A stretch of DNA of 64,000 nt. Source: Paralithodes platypus. Its lineage: Eukaryota > Arthropoda > Malacostraca > Decapoda > Lithodidae. Positions 60,501 to 64,000 of the stretch are shown here, piece by piece (within the stretch, counting starts at the first letter, position 1; the number at the start of each line of letters is the position of its first letter). The notes below the pieces were generated by a model. That model ran no database searches. It saw only the letters and a program-made list of their open reading frames with translations, and was not told where the DNA came from. The translations under genes were made by a program, and so were the position numbers. The stretch is from contig CM064517.1 of assembly GCA_032716605.1 (NCBI GenBank), positions 27,948,416 to 28,012,415 of the forward strand, read 5' to 3'.

Positions 60501-62972
60501 AAATATAATAAAATTAATATATATAATAGCCGGCTTACTTTAACCTAGTGGTGGTTGAGTACCTGCTACCTCATTATAATAATGACAGTACTTAACATTT
60601 TACCAGAAGCCCGTCAAAAATTACTACATTTAATGGGCTCAGCCTTGTATATATAATCCTAGGGTAAGTTGGGGTAATTATGCCACGATGGTAATAATAC
60701 CAATTAAGAGGAATTAAGCTCCAAAACTATTGCATGGATTCAGCTGCCGTTGGACGTACTGTAGGTTTTAGAGGAATGCTGACCTAATAAGGTCATATGA
60801 GGTTTTGATCCATTGTGCAAACAAATGGCTTTTGAAAAATTATATTGTTCACCATGCGCTGATTGTTTACCGGTCGCACTGATACGAATACCGATTAGGC
60901 GGTATGTAATAATCAAAGTTAGTCACCAAATCCTTCTAGGTGAACCACTTAAACTACGTAGCAACTTGTGGTTTTCACAATTCTCCACAGGAAGAACAGA
61001 GCTTGATTTCGCAATTCAGTGGATGTCTGTAACCTTTTCTATTTTAGAGATCGATCAAGCGGAAATGATCGCAGTGAAATTATCCCGTCGGGCGGAGTAA
61101 TTTCACCGTAAGGAGCGTCTGTTTAATAACATCTGTGGGCTGGCCCAAACTTTTTTTTCCACTTTCCCCTTGAAAGTTTGGATATTTCTTGCTCTCATCA
61201 CCTCCTCCTCCAGTTTGTTCCTATCTCCTCCAGTTTATGCTCACCTCCTCCTCCAGTTTCTTCCGACATTCAATTCTTCCACACTCTTAGGAAAAGTAAA
61301 CTTTTGCACATTAACTTTGCATACAATTGTTCTCAATTTACACTCATGGCCTTCTCCTCTAAAATCCTTATAAATGTTCTCAAATCGTTTCACACATCCA
61401 AACATCGTAATCACATCTCTCTCTCAGCATGATCATATTTAATTAATAATCTACGTGCGCGGAATTTCGATGTGAGTATCCTAGGTTCAAGTCCTTGGAG
61501 TGCCACATGTATTTGTTGATTTCATTAATTGAGTTTAGAAGTGAAGTTGGTTGGTGGAAAAAATATAATAATTATAGTACAGTATATTACTGAAAAGTTA
61601 AATATGTCCTTACCTGCAGCATAGGATTGCAGTATGAATTGGGTAGTGACATCTCCAGTCCCGAGAAGCTGGTCCTGTTGTACTGATCGTAGTCAAAGTC
61701 GTCCATGCCGTGCTTGCCGTATTTAAGTTCTATCTTCCTGTACCGCCAGGGAACGTGAACGGCCATGCCTTCTTCATTTTTACCAGCGTTATTTTCGTTG
61801 TTGTTCGGCATCTGGCCCTTGGTGCGGTTGTATTTGTATGGCACCTGTTGAGTGATAAGATAAATAAAGGCACTCCTCATTTAAAGTATCCTCATTAGCT
61901 TAATTTTTTTCATGAGTACTGTATAGTGTATATTAATTGAGGAACAAAATCTACTTGCAGTTCTAAATGAGAAAATAATAGTGCAATATCGTATTTCAAG
62001 AATATAACTACAGTACAACGGGAAACAAGTGGAAGTTGCCTGTACTGCTGTTTTCTGATGCTACAGTTCTGATGAACGATAGTGAATGGGAGTTGCAGGG
62101 GCTGGTAAATATGTTAGGAACAGTGTGTGAAAAACGAAATCAGAGGGTAAACGCGGAGAAGAGCAAGGTTATGGTCTTTGAAAGGGGTGCAGCCACAGAG
62201 TGTGAGGTGAAGTTGAACGGTCAGGCTATGGAGAATGTCAGCTCATTCAAGTATCTAGGCAGTGTATTAAGTAAGATGGGAAGAGGGATGTAGGAATGCT
62301 GAAAGCAGTAACAAGAAATAGGGTGGTCAGCATGGAAGTAAAGAAGTCCTTGCATGACAGTGTGGTAATCCCGACATTGACTTACGGGAGCGAAGCATGG
62401 ACATTGGTGAAGAGACTCAAACCAAGAGTGAGAGGGGTGGAAATGAGTTATCTGAGAAGTGCGTGCGGAGTTACATGGAGGGATAGACAGACGAATGAAG
62501 AAGTACGAAAGCGGTGTGGTGTGGATGTAGATGTGCTAGAAAGTGAACACCTTGAGATGGTACGGGCATGTGGAACGTATGGGAAGTGAGAGAATGACTA
62601 AGAGAGTATACAAGAGTGAGGTGGAAGGACGAAGAGGGAGAGGTAAACCGGGAGAGAGGTGGAAGGATGGATTTAAGAAGTATATGGGTGAAAGCGATGC
62701 TGGATGGGAGGAAAAGCGTCAACTGACTGGGGACAGGTGTATGGGGGCGATTTATTCGTGGCCACACCTTCAGGGATCACGACGTCCGGTAATAGATAAA
62801 TAGATAATAAGGAGAGTAAAGAAGACTGCAGTAACACATATTATAACTACTGTATAGAGCTAGTTTTTATCATACCTGATTTCTTTTCTTATTGTACATG
62901 TTTGGAGCATAACCAATATTGCCGACAATTTTCATGCTCTGGAGGATGGCTGGATCGATGGGTGGTGTTGGT
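32573..62972 (-). CDS. PAN2: PAN2 deadenylase catalytic subunit, 15 exons, 5' part outside window
   Basis: PAN2 with PAN3 trims poly(A) tails in the cytoplasm as the first step of mRNA decay. Exons (joined on the minus strand): 62972-62876, 61844-61614, 60472-60227, 59346-59199, 57916-57743, 55750-55587, 52525-52375, 50929-50792, 43497-43370, 42276-42092, 39370-39141, 38906-38777, 37898-37677, 34227-34118, 32751-32573. All introns start GT and end AG, and all 14 junction phases agree, giving 2533 coding bases ending in TAG. Order of domains seen: linker, USP-like fold with two CxxC pairs, then a DEDDh exonuclease with D-A-E, G-H-G-L-K-N-D and H-D-S-I-E-D motifs. The order and many blocks match animal PAN2 (about 1200 residues in human), so roughly the last two thirds is here. 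WD40 exons are expected upstream of 62972, outside the window. Introns range from 234 to 7294 bp and are full of transposons. Exon borders were read by eye. Confidence 0.93.
32811..33118 (+). mobile_element. CR1-like LINE 3' end with (AAC)n tail
   Basis: Plus strand reads [22 protein letters not shown], the end of a CR1 ORF2 (compare S-F-K-L-R-L-D-K-Y at 48880). The 3' UTR ends TTCGGTCAGACAGCCTGGGG and AACAACAACAAC, the tail shared by SINE-1 and SINE-4. Confidence 0.75.
33140..33290 (+). repeat. dispersed repeat D (copy 2)
   Basis: Same core as 28321-28440 with about 95 % identity by eye; faces an inverted copy at 33570-33805. Confidence 0.8.
33570..33805 (-). repeat. dispersed repeat D (copy 3, inverted)
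   Basis: Reverse complement of the 28210-28440 sequence, including GATAGTGCGTTGTTATGTG. With copy 2 it makes an inverted pair about 280 bp apart inside a PAN2 intron. Confidence 0.8.
34118..34227 (-). CDS. PAN2: PAN2 exon n (exonuclease domain)
   Basis: Encodes [17 protein letters not shown] and [12 protein letters not shown], matching the PAN2 block between motifs II and III. Acceptor TCTCCACAG, donor GTAAGT (perfect consensus). Confidence 0.95.
34285..34490. repeat. inverted pair of tRNA-derived SINE heads
   Basis: Right arm (plus) holds TGGTCGAGTGGATACGG (A-box region) and GTGGGTTCGAATTCTGGTC (B-box). The left arm is its inverse at 34285-34366, with about 78 bases pairing. The two face each other across about 40 bases. 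Confidence 0.75.
34531..34953 (+). mobile_element. SINE-1, full-length copy
   Basis: About 423 bp flanked by CTAAGCATGG at 34521-34530 and 34954-34963, a 10-bp target duplication. Starts AGTGGTGATGGGCTGG; TGGTCTATCAG at 34544-34554 fits the Pol III A-box pattern TRGYNNANNNG, but no convincing B-box was seen. Body TCAAGTGACGGCGTCTTTTC ... GCGTTTCCGCACCCTCCTCA; tail CTCGGCCAGACAGCCTGAGG plus AAC repeats. Confidence 0.9.
35105..35605 (-). mobile_element. SINE-3 copy, internally duplicated
   Basis: Minus strand runs from GCGTGTCGTACAAGGCGAC to GATGACATGATGGGGTGG and TTTATTGTAT. Two similar halves (GGACTTTACTAGTCTTACC / GTTAGACTTAGCAGAGCC; AGGGCAGTGTTGTGGCAGGA / GGGGTGGTATTGTGACGGGA) suggest a dimer. 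Confidence 0.65.
35744..35951. mobile_element. CTATAG-ended MITE, intact
   Basis: 208 bp beginning CTATAGTCTATTCGCTGTAA and ending in the inverse of the same word; about 45-bp terminal inverted repeats. No ORF. Confidence 0.85.
36357..37497 (-). mobile_element. RTE-type LINE ORF2 fragment
   Basis: Minus strand, upstream part (37497-36970): [27 protein letters not shown] and W-R-N-F-W, the end of the endonuclease and the linker. Downstream part (36612-36400): [26 protein letters not shown] with Y-E-R-L-L-N-V-E-F, the block before the reverse transcriptase. A foldback element (36617-36965) separates the parts; stops and frameshifts also occur. Confidence 0.85.
36617..36965. mobile_element. TTAA-flanked foldback element in a LINE
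   Basis: About 150-bp arms (36617-36765 and 36815-36965) are inverted copies of about 90 % identity, e.g. GGATCGTCTACACCGGACCT and its complement, around a 49-bp centre. TTAA lies at 36613-36616 and 36966-36969. No ORF. Confidence 0.88.
37677..37898 (-). CDS. PAN2: PAN2 exon m (exonuclease motif II)
   Basis: Encodes [35 protein letters not shown] and [12 protein letters not shown]. The Asp of N-D-F is the second catalytic acidic site. It is almost identical to animal PAN2. Acceptor TTTACAG, donor GTAATT. Confidence 0.98.
37955..38110 (-). mobile_element. tRNA-derived SINE (SINE-6)
   Basis: Minus strand: TATCCTGGGTTCGAGTCCTC (B-box match) followed by GCCACATGTATTTGTTGATT and TCATTAATTGAGTTTAGATG. 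A decayed copy lies at 61440-61560 (plus), and 41815-42060 shares the TTTCATTAATT part. Confidence 0.75.
38088..38165. repeat. 78-bp hairpin
   Basis: CTCTTGAAAATGCACCTTTG...CTCCGAT pairs with ATCGGAGCGTCCAAAGGGTG...CAAGAG; about 31 bases per arm, few mismatches, loop of about 14 bases. Confidence 0.85.
38545..38745 (+). repeat. dispersed repeat (second copy of 15775-16060)
   Basis: Shares TTTTGACTGACAGTCGCATT, GTGAAATTTGGGGAAAATCC and CTGCTTACATAGAGTTCATAA. Confidence 0.6.
38777..38906 (-). CDS. PAN2: PAN2 exon l (exonuclease motif I)
   Basis: Encodes [10 protein letters not shown], with the D-x-E of nuclease motif I, followed by [10 protein letters not shown] and S-V-A-R-I-T-C-I-R. These are hallmark PAN2 sequences. 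Acceptor ATCAG, donor GTATGT. Confidence 0.96.
39141..39370 (-). CDS. PAN2: PAN2 exon k (USP-exonuclease junction)
   Basis: Encodes [17 protein letters not shown], then S-L-A-Q-R-G-R-K-R and [10 protein letters not shown], the linker joining the USP-like fold to the nuclease in PAN2. The chosen donor is GTGGAG at 39140, weaker than the others but the only one that keeps the frame into G-D-L-V-A-M-D. Confidence 0.9.
39904..40283. mobile_element. pogo/Tigger-like MITE
   Basis: TA-flanked 380-bp element, CAGTAGAACCCCTCCCATCC at the left and the complement of CAGTAAAACCTCGCCCATCC at the right. The interior repeats ATTTGTCTGGATGGCTGAA and its complement several times. No ORF. Confidence 0.85.
40332..40804. 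mobile_element. TTAA-flanked MITE B
   Basis: TTAA at 40328-40331 and 40805-40808, ends TCCCTTAAGGACGG and the complement of CCCTTAACCGACGG, body of about 473 bp without ORF. A piece of it (CATGCATAAACAAGAGCCAG) recurs near 33540. Confidence 0.75.
41330..41690 (-). mobile_element. LINE ORF C-terminus (family C) with (TATG)n tail
   Basis: Minus strand: [27 protein letters not shown], and W-D-R-T-I-P-A-D-L, the end of an RTE-like LINE. The 3' UTR ends GTGGAGCACTCCGTCTTAAA and TATG repeats. Confidence 0.85.
41815..42060 (+). mobile_element. tRNA-derived SINE (SINE-7)
   Basis: Head TGTTGGTGGTGTAATGGTTA (A-box region) and CTGGGTTCGAATCCTGGG (perfect B-box) about 45 bases apart. The body includes GATTTCATTAATTTCAATTG. 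The anticodon arm does not pair well, so it is not scored as a tRNA gene. Confidence 0.75.
42092..42276 (-). CDS. PAN2: PAN2 exon j (end of USP-like domain)
   Basis: Encodes [13 protein letters not shown], then [13 protein letters not shown] and finally H-W-Y-L-F-N-D-I, matching the V-Y-D-L-M-A-T-V-V-H and W-Y-L-F-N-D-F blocks of PAN2. The His of the family's V-V-H is Gln here. Donor GTAAGG. A decayed partial copy lies at 42626-42738. Confidence 0.93.
42405..42508 (+). mobile_element. SINE-5 3' part, (TAGA)n tail
   Basis: CTGGGTGACCTAGATGTGTA, an A-rich middle, GTGGGGATTGGGCCTGAG and eight TAGA repeats. Confidence 0.75.
42626..42738 (-). pseudogene. decayed partial duplicate of a PAN2 exon
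   Basis: About 113 bases resemble the first ~110 bases of the PAN2 exon at 42276-42092, including the acceptor-side flank. The minus-strand copy reads [18 protein letters not shown] and then, after a one-base insertion, runs into TGA (S-Y-V-stop). Homology stops after the counterpart of D-K-N-N-L. It is therefore a broken tandem copy about 450 bp from its source, not a usable alternative exon. Confidence 0.85.
43295..43345 (+). mobile_element. LINE 3' end only (family C)
   Basis: CATGTGGAGTACTCGGTCTTA followed by TATG repeats, the 3' end seen at 41330 and 63175. Confidence 0.65.
43370..43497 (-). CDS. PAN2: PAN2 exon i (USP-like domain)
   Basis: Encodes [18 protein letters not shown], corresponding to the V-W-L-P-F-S-I-R-M block of PAN2. 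It is separated from exon h by the longest intron (7.3 kb), which holds a whole CR1 element in antisense. Acceptor TTTACAG, donor GTACGG. Confidence 0.85.
43545..43820 (+). mobile_element. CR1 3' end with (AATTAGGTAAATAC)n tail
   Basis: Plus strand: [28 protein letters not shown] and F-K-K-K-L-D-K, the end of a CR1 ORF2, then a 3' UTR ending in two AATTAGGTAAATAC units. It directly abuts the 5' end of the next CR1. Confidence 0.8.
44777..45772 (+). pseudogene. CR1 ORF1: zinc-binding, coiled-coil, SGNH esterase-like; frameshifted
   Basis: Start ATG at 44777 gives [15 protein letters not shown], with Cys pairs C-x2-C and C-R-F-C, a possible zinc finger of about 35 residues, followed by a helical stretch (about residues 35-65). 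From about residue 155: [11 protein letters not shown] (SGNH block with catalytic Ser) and V-I-H-V-G-S-N-D-V (block with Asn). Near 45436 the frame shifts; the next frame continues [10 protein letters not shown] and ends with the D-G-V-H-L-N block containing the catalytic His, stop at 45770-45772. Esterase-type ORF1 proteins are typical of CR1/L2 LINEs. One small indel breaks it. Confidence 0.85.
45840..48945 (+). pseudogene. CR1 ORF2: endonuclease-reverse transcriptase, broken
   Basis: The endonuclease begins [12 protein letters not shown], then [15 protein letters not shown] and S-D-H-R-T-I, the APE-type catalytic blocks. The reverse transcriptase follows: [30 protein letters not shown] and F-A-D-D-T. 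A two-base insertion near 47552 breaks the frame before the [10 protein letters not shown] block. A SINE-1 interrupts it after Q-L-Q-H-M-W. The remainder (48310-48945) holds [16 protein letters not shown], a deletion after N-L-F, and the end [10 protein letters not shown]. Not functional. Confidence 0.92.
47901..48310 (+). mobile_element. SINE-1 inserted in CR1 ORF2
   Basis: About 410 bp matching the copies at 34531 and 51241, with seven or more AAC repeats at the end. It separates Q-H-M-W from the downstream F-N-A-D-K-C-K-V block. No clear target duplication was found, so some target bases may have been lost. Confidence 0.88.
49918..50095 (-). mobile_element. tRNA-like SINE (SINE-8)
   Basis: Minus strand GAGCCGTGGCATAGTCAGTAG (A-box region) and CAGCTGATCGAGCCCGCAC (B-box-like), then CAAGCCCGGGCAACTTGCCC. 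The arms do not form a full cloverleaf. Confidence 0.55.
50262..50485 (+). mobile_element. LINE 3' end (family B), (TAGA)n tail
   Basis: GAGGGAGGGGTAGACCGAGA, GAGGTAGAGGGATGGACTGG and the end AGGGCATCTGGCAATAGATAG match the C-terminal and tail arrangement of the LINE at 62036-62805. Confidence 0.7.
50792..50929 (-). CDS. PAN2: PAN2 exon h with CCCH-type finger pattern
   Basis: Forty-six codons counting split ends: a Ser/Pro-rich lead-in, then [19 protein letters not shown]. The spacing C-X5-C-X4-C-X3-H fits the CCCH zinc-finger pattern of Nab2/ZC3H14-type poly(A)-binding fingers. The exon is in frame with both neighbours (1-base phase on each side). I recall no such finger at this place in vertebrate PAN2, so it may be an arthropod-specific insert. 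Whether it binds zinc or RNA is inference. Confidence 0.85.
51239..51642 (+). mobile_element. SINE-1, near full length
   Basis: GTGGTGATGGGCTGGTCTATC head (A-box-like word 51254-51264), full body, tail GGGGCTGTTCGGCCAGGCAG plus AAC repeats. ACAGTATATTTAT occurs before (51211) and immediately after (51643), a possible target duplication though AT-rich. Confidence 0.88.
51735..51850 (-). mobile_element. LINE 3' fragment (family C-like)
   Basis: Minus strand: an end near ACTTGGCATG..., GTCTCACTTCCTAATGGAAG complement and GTGGAACACGCCATTTTTAT, parallel to 41330-41430. Confidence 0.5.
51900..52237. mobile_element. TTAA-flanked MITE D with internal 74-bp duplication
   Basis: TTAA at 51896-51899 and 52238-52241; ends CCCTATTGACGTC and the complement of CCCATTGTGTCTC. 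Inside, units with GAGTAGTAGTATCTACTTAC and CTCGACTTGACCTTAATT occur twice (from about 52032 and 52106). The terminal repeat is short. Confidence 0.6.
52375..52525 (-). CDS. PAN2: PAN2 exon g (USP-like domain, charged linker)
   Basis: Starts [10 protein letters not shown], corresponding to the D-F-W-R-M-Q block of PAN2, and continues into a Lys/Asp/Glu-rich stretch ([12 protein letters not shown]) likely to be a flexible surface linker. Acceptor AACAG, donor GTAACT. Confidence 0.85.
53400..53595 (+). mobile_element. LINE ORF fragment (family C)
   Basis: Plus strand: [20 protein letters not shown] then [13 protein letters not shown], the same block as at 41650. It stops where the split MITE begins. 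Confidence 0.8.
53791..54150 (-). mobile_element. poly(A)-tailed retroposon-like insert
   Basis: Starts with about 21 T (a poly(A) tail on the minus strand) and continues with 330 bases of mixed composition found nowhere else in the window. A 123-codon minus-strand frame crosses it (C-x-S-H-V-S-L-P-R, no family recognised). It could be a SINE or a processed transcript fragment. Confidence 0.45.
54160..54345 (-). mobile_element. tRNA-derived SINE (SINE-9)
   Basis: Minus strand: GAGGTGTGGTGGAGTGGTCT (A-box region), CCTGGTAATCCAAAGG, CCCGGGTTCAAATCCCGG (B-box and T-stem, perfectly paired). The body continues GTGTATCAATGGGAAGATAT. The anticodon stem is imperfect. Confidence 0.75.
54414..55431. 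mobile_element. TTAA-flanked MITE C carrying a LINE
   Basis: TTAA at 54410-54413 and 55432-55435; ends CCCATTGGCTGCGGC and the complement of CCCTTTGGCTGCGGG, a 14-base inverted repeat with one mismatch. A LINE fragment (about 54505-55110) interrupts the body. Confidence 0.85.
54505..55170 (-). mobile_element. LINE ORF2 C-terminal part (family A-related), poly(A) tail
   Basis: Minus strand, up to about 190 residues: [39 protein letters not shown] and L-W-N-S-L-P-S, ending M-N-G-G-C-L and TGA-like stop, then a 3' UTR with poly(A) (poly(T) at 54504-54522). Homology begins near F-R-Q-K-K-L; residues before that come from the host MITE. Confidence 0.88.
55587..55750 (-). CDS. PAN2: PAN2 exon f (second zinc-ribbon half)
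   Basis: Encodes [24 protein letters not shown] (second CxxC pair) and then L-P-S-I-L-A-M-N-C, matching the A-W-C-D-T-C and L-P-D-I-L-V-I-N-C blocks of PAN2. Acceptor TTTTCAG, donor GTAATT. Confidence 0.92.
56500..56545 (+). mobile_element. LINE 3' end only (family C)
   Basis: GTGTGGAGCACTCAGTCTTAA followed by TATGTATG, next to the SINE-2 tail. Confidence 0.6.
56543..56930 (-). mobile_element. SINE-2, (TAGA)n tail
   Basis: Inverse of 18376-18790 with about 95 % identity by eye, including the dimeric head (GGTGGATGGGACTCGTCAGC) and the tail GGCGTCCGGCAATAGATAG. Confidence 0.88.
57190..57350 (-). mobile_element. SINE-5 3' part
   Basis: Minus-oriented end GGGGATTGGGCCTGAGTATA, preceded by a TTGAGTCGCC / CTGTCTTGAG complement as in the copy at 59463. 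Confidence 0.65.
57378..57723 (+). mobile_element. SINE-1, 5'-truncated, next to a PAN2 donor
   Basis: Begins within the body at GAGTGACGGCGTCTCTTCC and ends in a long (AAC)/(ATC) tail. AACTATTA at 57370-57377 and 57724-57731 is the target duplication. The PAN2 5' splice site is at 57742. Confidence 0.9.
57743..57916 (-). CDS. PAN2: PAN2 exon e (first zinc-ribbon half)
   Basis: Encodes [15 protein letters not shown] followed by [12 protein letters not shown], the first CxxC pair of the zinc-ribbon insertion in the USP-like fold. Acceptor TTTTTCCAG, donor GTAAAT at 57742. A SINE lies unusually close to this donor, its tail-side target duplicate beginning 11 bases into the intron. Confidence 0.88.
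58155..58822 (+). mobile_element. LINE ORF2 C-terminus with (AAC)n tail
   Basis: Plus-strand frames: [22 protein letters not shown], then [33 protein letters not shown], a zinc-knuckle-like C-x2-C...H...C block typical of jockey-type ORF2 ends. It finishes GATGTTCGGCCAGGCAGCC, TAGGGAACGACAACAACAAC. Several frameshifts and stops. Confidence 0.85.
58900..59135 (+). repeat. dispersed repeat D (copy 4)
   Basis: TAGTTTGCTTGGGAAACAAAT, CTTGCTCATATAG and TTTTGGTTTGTTTGTTTTGC, diverged from the copy at 28210-28440. Confidence 0.7.
59199..59346 (-). CDS. PAN2: PAN2 exon d (USP-like domain)
   Basis: Begins [11 protein letters not shown], matching the R-W-N-R-F block of PAN2 after the F-R-T-I-P-E segment. 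The rest is charged and mostly helical in character. Acceptor TTTCTGCAG, donor GTAAGA; it ends after the first base of a codon, completed by exon e. Confidence 0.88.
59463..59700 (-). mobile_element. SINE-5, longest copy, (TAGA)n tail
   Basis: Minus strand: CTGGAGCGACCTTGGTGACC, CTCTGTCTTGAGTCGGCTAC, GGGGATTGGGCCTGAGCATA and TAGA repeats. Confidence 0.75.
60227..60472 (-). CDS. PAN2: PAN2 exon c (USP-like domain core)
   Basis: Eighty-two codons, phase 0. It contains [21 protein letters not shown] and, further on, [14 protein letters not shown], the most strongly conserved block of the PAN2 USP-like fold. Acceptor TTTTCAG ends at 60473; donor GTGAAG starts at 60226. Confidence 0.96.
61440..61560 (+). 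mobile_element. tRNA-derived SINE-6, decayed
   Basis: CGGAATTTCGATGTGAGTATC, CTAGGTTCAAGTCCTTGG (B-box) and GCCACATGTATTTGTTGATT match the SINE at 37955-38110. Confidence 0.7.
61614..61844 (-). CDS. PAN2: PAN2 exon b (start of USP-like domain)
   Basis: Seventy-seven codons, phase 0 at both ends. The end of the exon holds the equivalent of the USP Cys box: reading [16 protein letters not shown], the residue aligned with the catalytic Cys of active USPs (counting back from L-Q) is Ser. PAN2 is known as an inactive USP-like protein, and this agrees. An N- and E-rich insert (N-N-N-E-N-N) occupies the middle of the exon. Donor GTAAGG at 61613. Confidence 0.92.
62036..62805 (+). mobile_element. 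LINE ORF C-terminal part (family B), (TAGA)n-type tail
   Basis: Plus strand: L-L-F-S-D-A-T-V-L (decayed F-A-D-D motif), [42 protein letters not shown] and [12 protein letters not shown], an RTE-like LINE. Broken near 62280 and 62589. 3' end GGGATCACGACGTCCGGTAA then TAGATAAATAGATAA. Confidence 0.92.
62876..62972 (-). CDS. PAN2: PAN2 exon a (linker before USP-like domain)
   Basis: First PAN2 exon visible in the window. It encodes a segment with P-I-D-P-A-I-L-Q, then G-Y-A-P-N, the conserved stretch that precedes the USP-like fold in animal PAN2. Acceptor CAG lies at 62975-62973 and the donor GTATGA follows CAG at 62876. It begins with the last base of a split codon, so at least one more exon lies upstream, beyond a repeat-filled intron. 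Confidence 0.85.
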
Positions 62973-63174
62973 CTGTTGGTGGAACAAGAATTAAAATATT
63001 ACACAAATATTACATATATGTACAATACAGTATATGGTAGCTGGGGATGCCTTTCAGCCACATTCTGTGGCCAATATGTTGGCCAGAGAATGCATCTTTG
63101 CTGGGAAGTGTTCCTCACTTGGCTATACTGTAAATACATTATTTTGCAAGTTTTACATTTTAATACACAAATTT

Positions 63175-63905
63175 AAAGACCGAATGCTCCACTTGAAGCG
63201 CGGTTCCAGTCCGATTATTGTAGTAGCGATCTCTCCATCTCAACTGAGGTTTTCCTATCCCTCTACCACCCCTTGACTCATATACTCTCTTTGTAAGCCT
63301 TTCATCTCCCATTTGCTCAACATGTCCATACCAGAACAGCACCCTTCTCTCCACTCTGGCCGACAAGGGTTTCTGCTGTCCCACTCTCCTACGCACCTAT
63401 TCATTCCTCAATCTGTTTCTACACGTCACTCTACATATACTGTACTCCTCAAGCAGTTCATCTCTATCACATCCAACTTTCTTCTCTCTTGTGCCTTCAG
63501 AGCCCACATCTCAGCCCCATTCATCACTGTTGGTACAACTATCCCTTGATACATTGCACTTTTAGCTTTCATTCCAAGATTTCTCACCTTCCACATACTT
63601 CCCTTTGCTTCGAAAACTTTCCTTCCTTCATATACTCTCTGTTTTACCTCCATTTCAAATCTACGACCTTCCTTATCATTCATCCTAGTTCACTCCACTT
63701 GTTCCAGTATTTCCCCATCCAGCCTCACATCTAGATTCACCCTACGAGCACCTCTATTAAACTCCATCACTTTACTTTCATTGACGTTCACCCTCACCTT
63801 CCTCCTCCCACATACCACACCAAACTCTTTGACTACTCGCTGCAGTTCCTCCTCAGAATCCGCCACCAACGCTATGTCATCAGCAAACAGCAATATACAT
63901 ATTAA
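63175..63905 (-). mobile_element. LINE ORF C-terminal part (family C)
   Basis: Minus strand, three adjoining frames: L-F-A-D-D-I-A-L-V-A-D-S-E-E-E-L-Q (palm motif), then S-M-W-K-V-R-N-L-G-M-K-A-K, V-V-P-T-V-M-N-G-A-E-M-W and N-C-L-R-S, then L-F-W-Y-G-H-V-E-Q-M. 3' end GTGGAGCATTCGGTCTTTAA. Two frameshifts. It lies in the PAN2 intron upstream of the first visible exon. Confidence 0.9.
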
Positions 63906-64000
63906 CTAATATTAAAACATGGTAAAGTGATTGATTTTACCAGTATTTTATTATGGATACAAAAGTGGCAGAGATGAAACTCGGGCTTAGACTCCCACTT

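Overview
The window looks like a gene-poor, repeat-rich stretch of an arthropod nuclear genome, most likely a decapod crustacean. This rests on introns with GT/AG borders, abundant CR1/RTE/jockey-type LINE fragments, tRNA-derived SINEs, long GA/CA/TA/ATC simple repeats, and the frequent ACCGGTAC, TACTGTAC and TAGGCCTA words. The organism assignment is inference; no species marker was seen.

One host gene can be supported: PAN2, the catalytic subunit of the PAN2-PAN3 poly(A) deadenylase. It lies on the minus strand. Fifteen coding exons run from 62972 down to a TAG stop at 32573, every junction keeps the reading frame, and together they encode about 843 residues. They cover the linker before the USP-like domain, the inactive ubiquitin-protease-like domain and the complete DEDDh exonuclease. 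The N-terminal WD40 exons must lie beyond the right edge. The USP-like part contains an extra exon with a CCCH-type finger pattern, and a decayed copy of one exon lies in an intron.

Layout: 1-3.9 kb AT-rich DNA with one LINE 3' end; 3.9-11.4 kb a TTAA-flanked MITE, TA/CA/GA arrays, an 82-bp satellite, a pyrimidine tract, a low-repeat GC-balanced island (8.97-9.56 kb) and a CCCCAC-type minisatellite; 11.4-16.8 kb LINE 3' fragments, ATC-rich DNA and a ~58-bp minisatellite; 17-25.3 kb terminal-inverted-repeat elements, including dimeric MITEs and pogo-like elements, some nested; 25.3-32.5 kb LINE and SINE debris, an ORF-less CR1 derivative and a strong hairpin; 32.57-62.97 kb PAN2, whose introns hold nearly every repeat family of the window, including a broken full-length CR1 with an esterase-type ORF1 (43.8-49.3 kb); 63-64 kb a further LINE fragment in the next intron.

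The most system-like signal is the relation among retroelements. Two unrelated SINE groups each share their 3' tail with a different LINE seen in the same window: an (AAC)n-tailed set and a (TAGA)n-tailed set. This is the arrangement expected if each SINE borrows its partner LINE's reverse transcriptase. A third theme is a group of TTAA-flanked elements with CCC-starting ends, as in piggyBac-like MITEs. No CRISPR array, rRNA gene, intact tRNA gene or intact transposase/reverse transcriptase was found.
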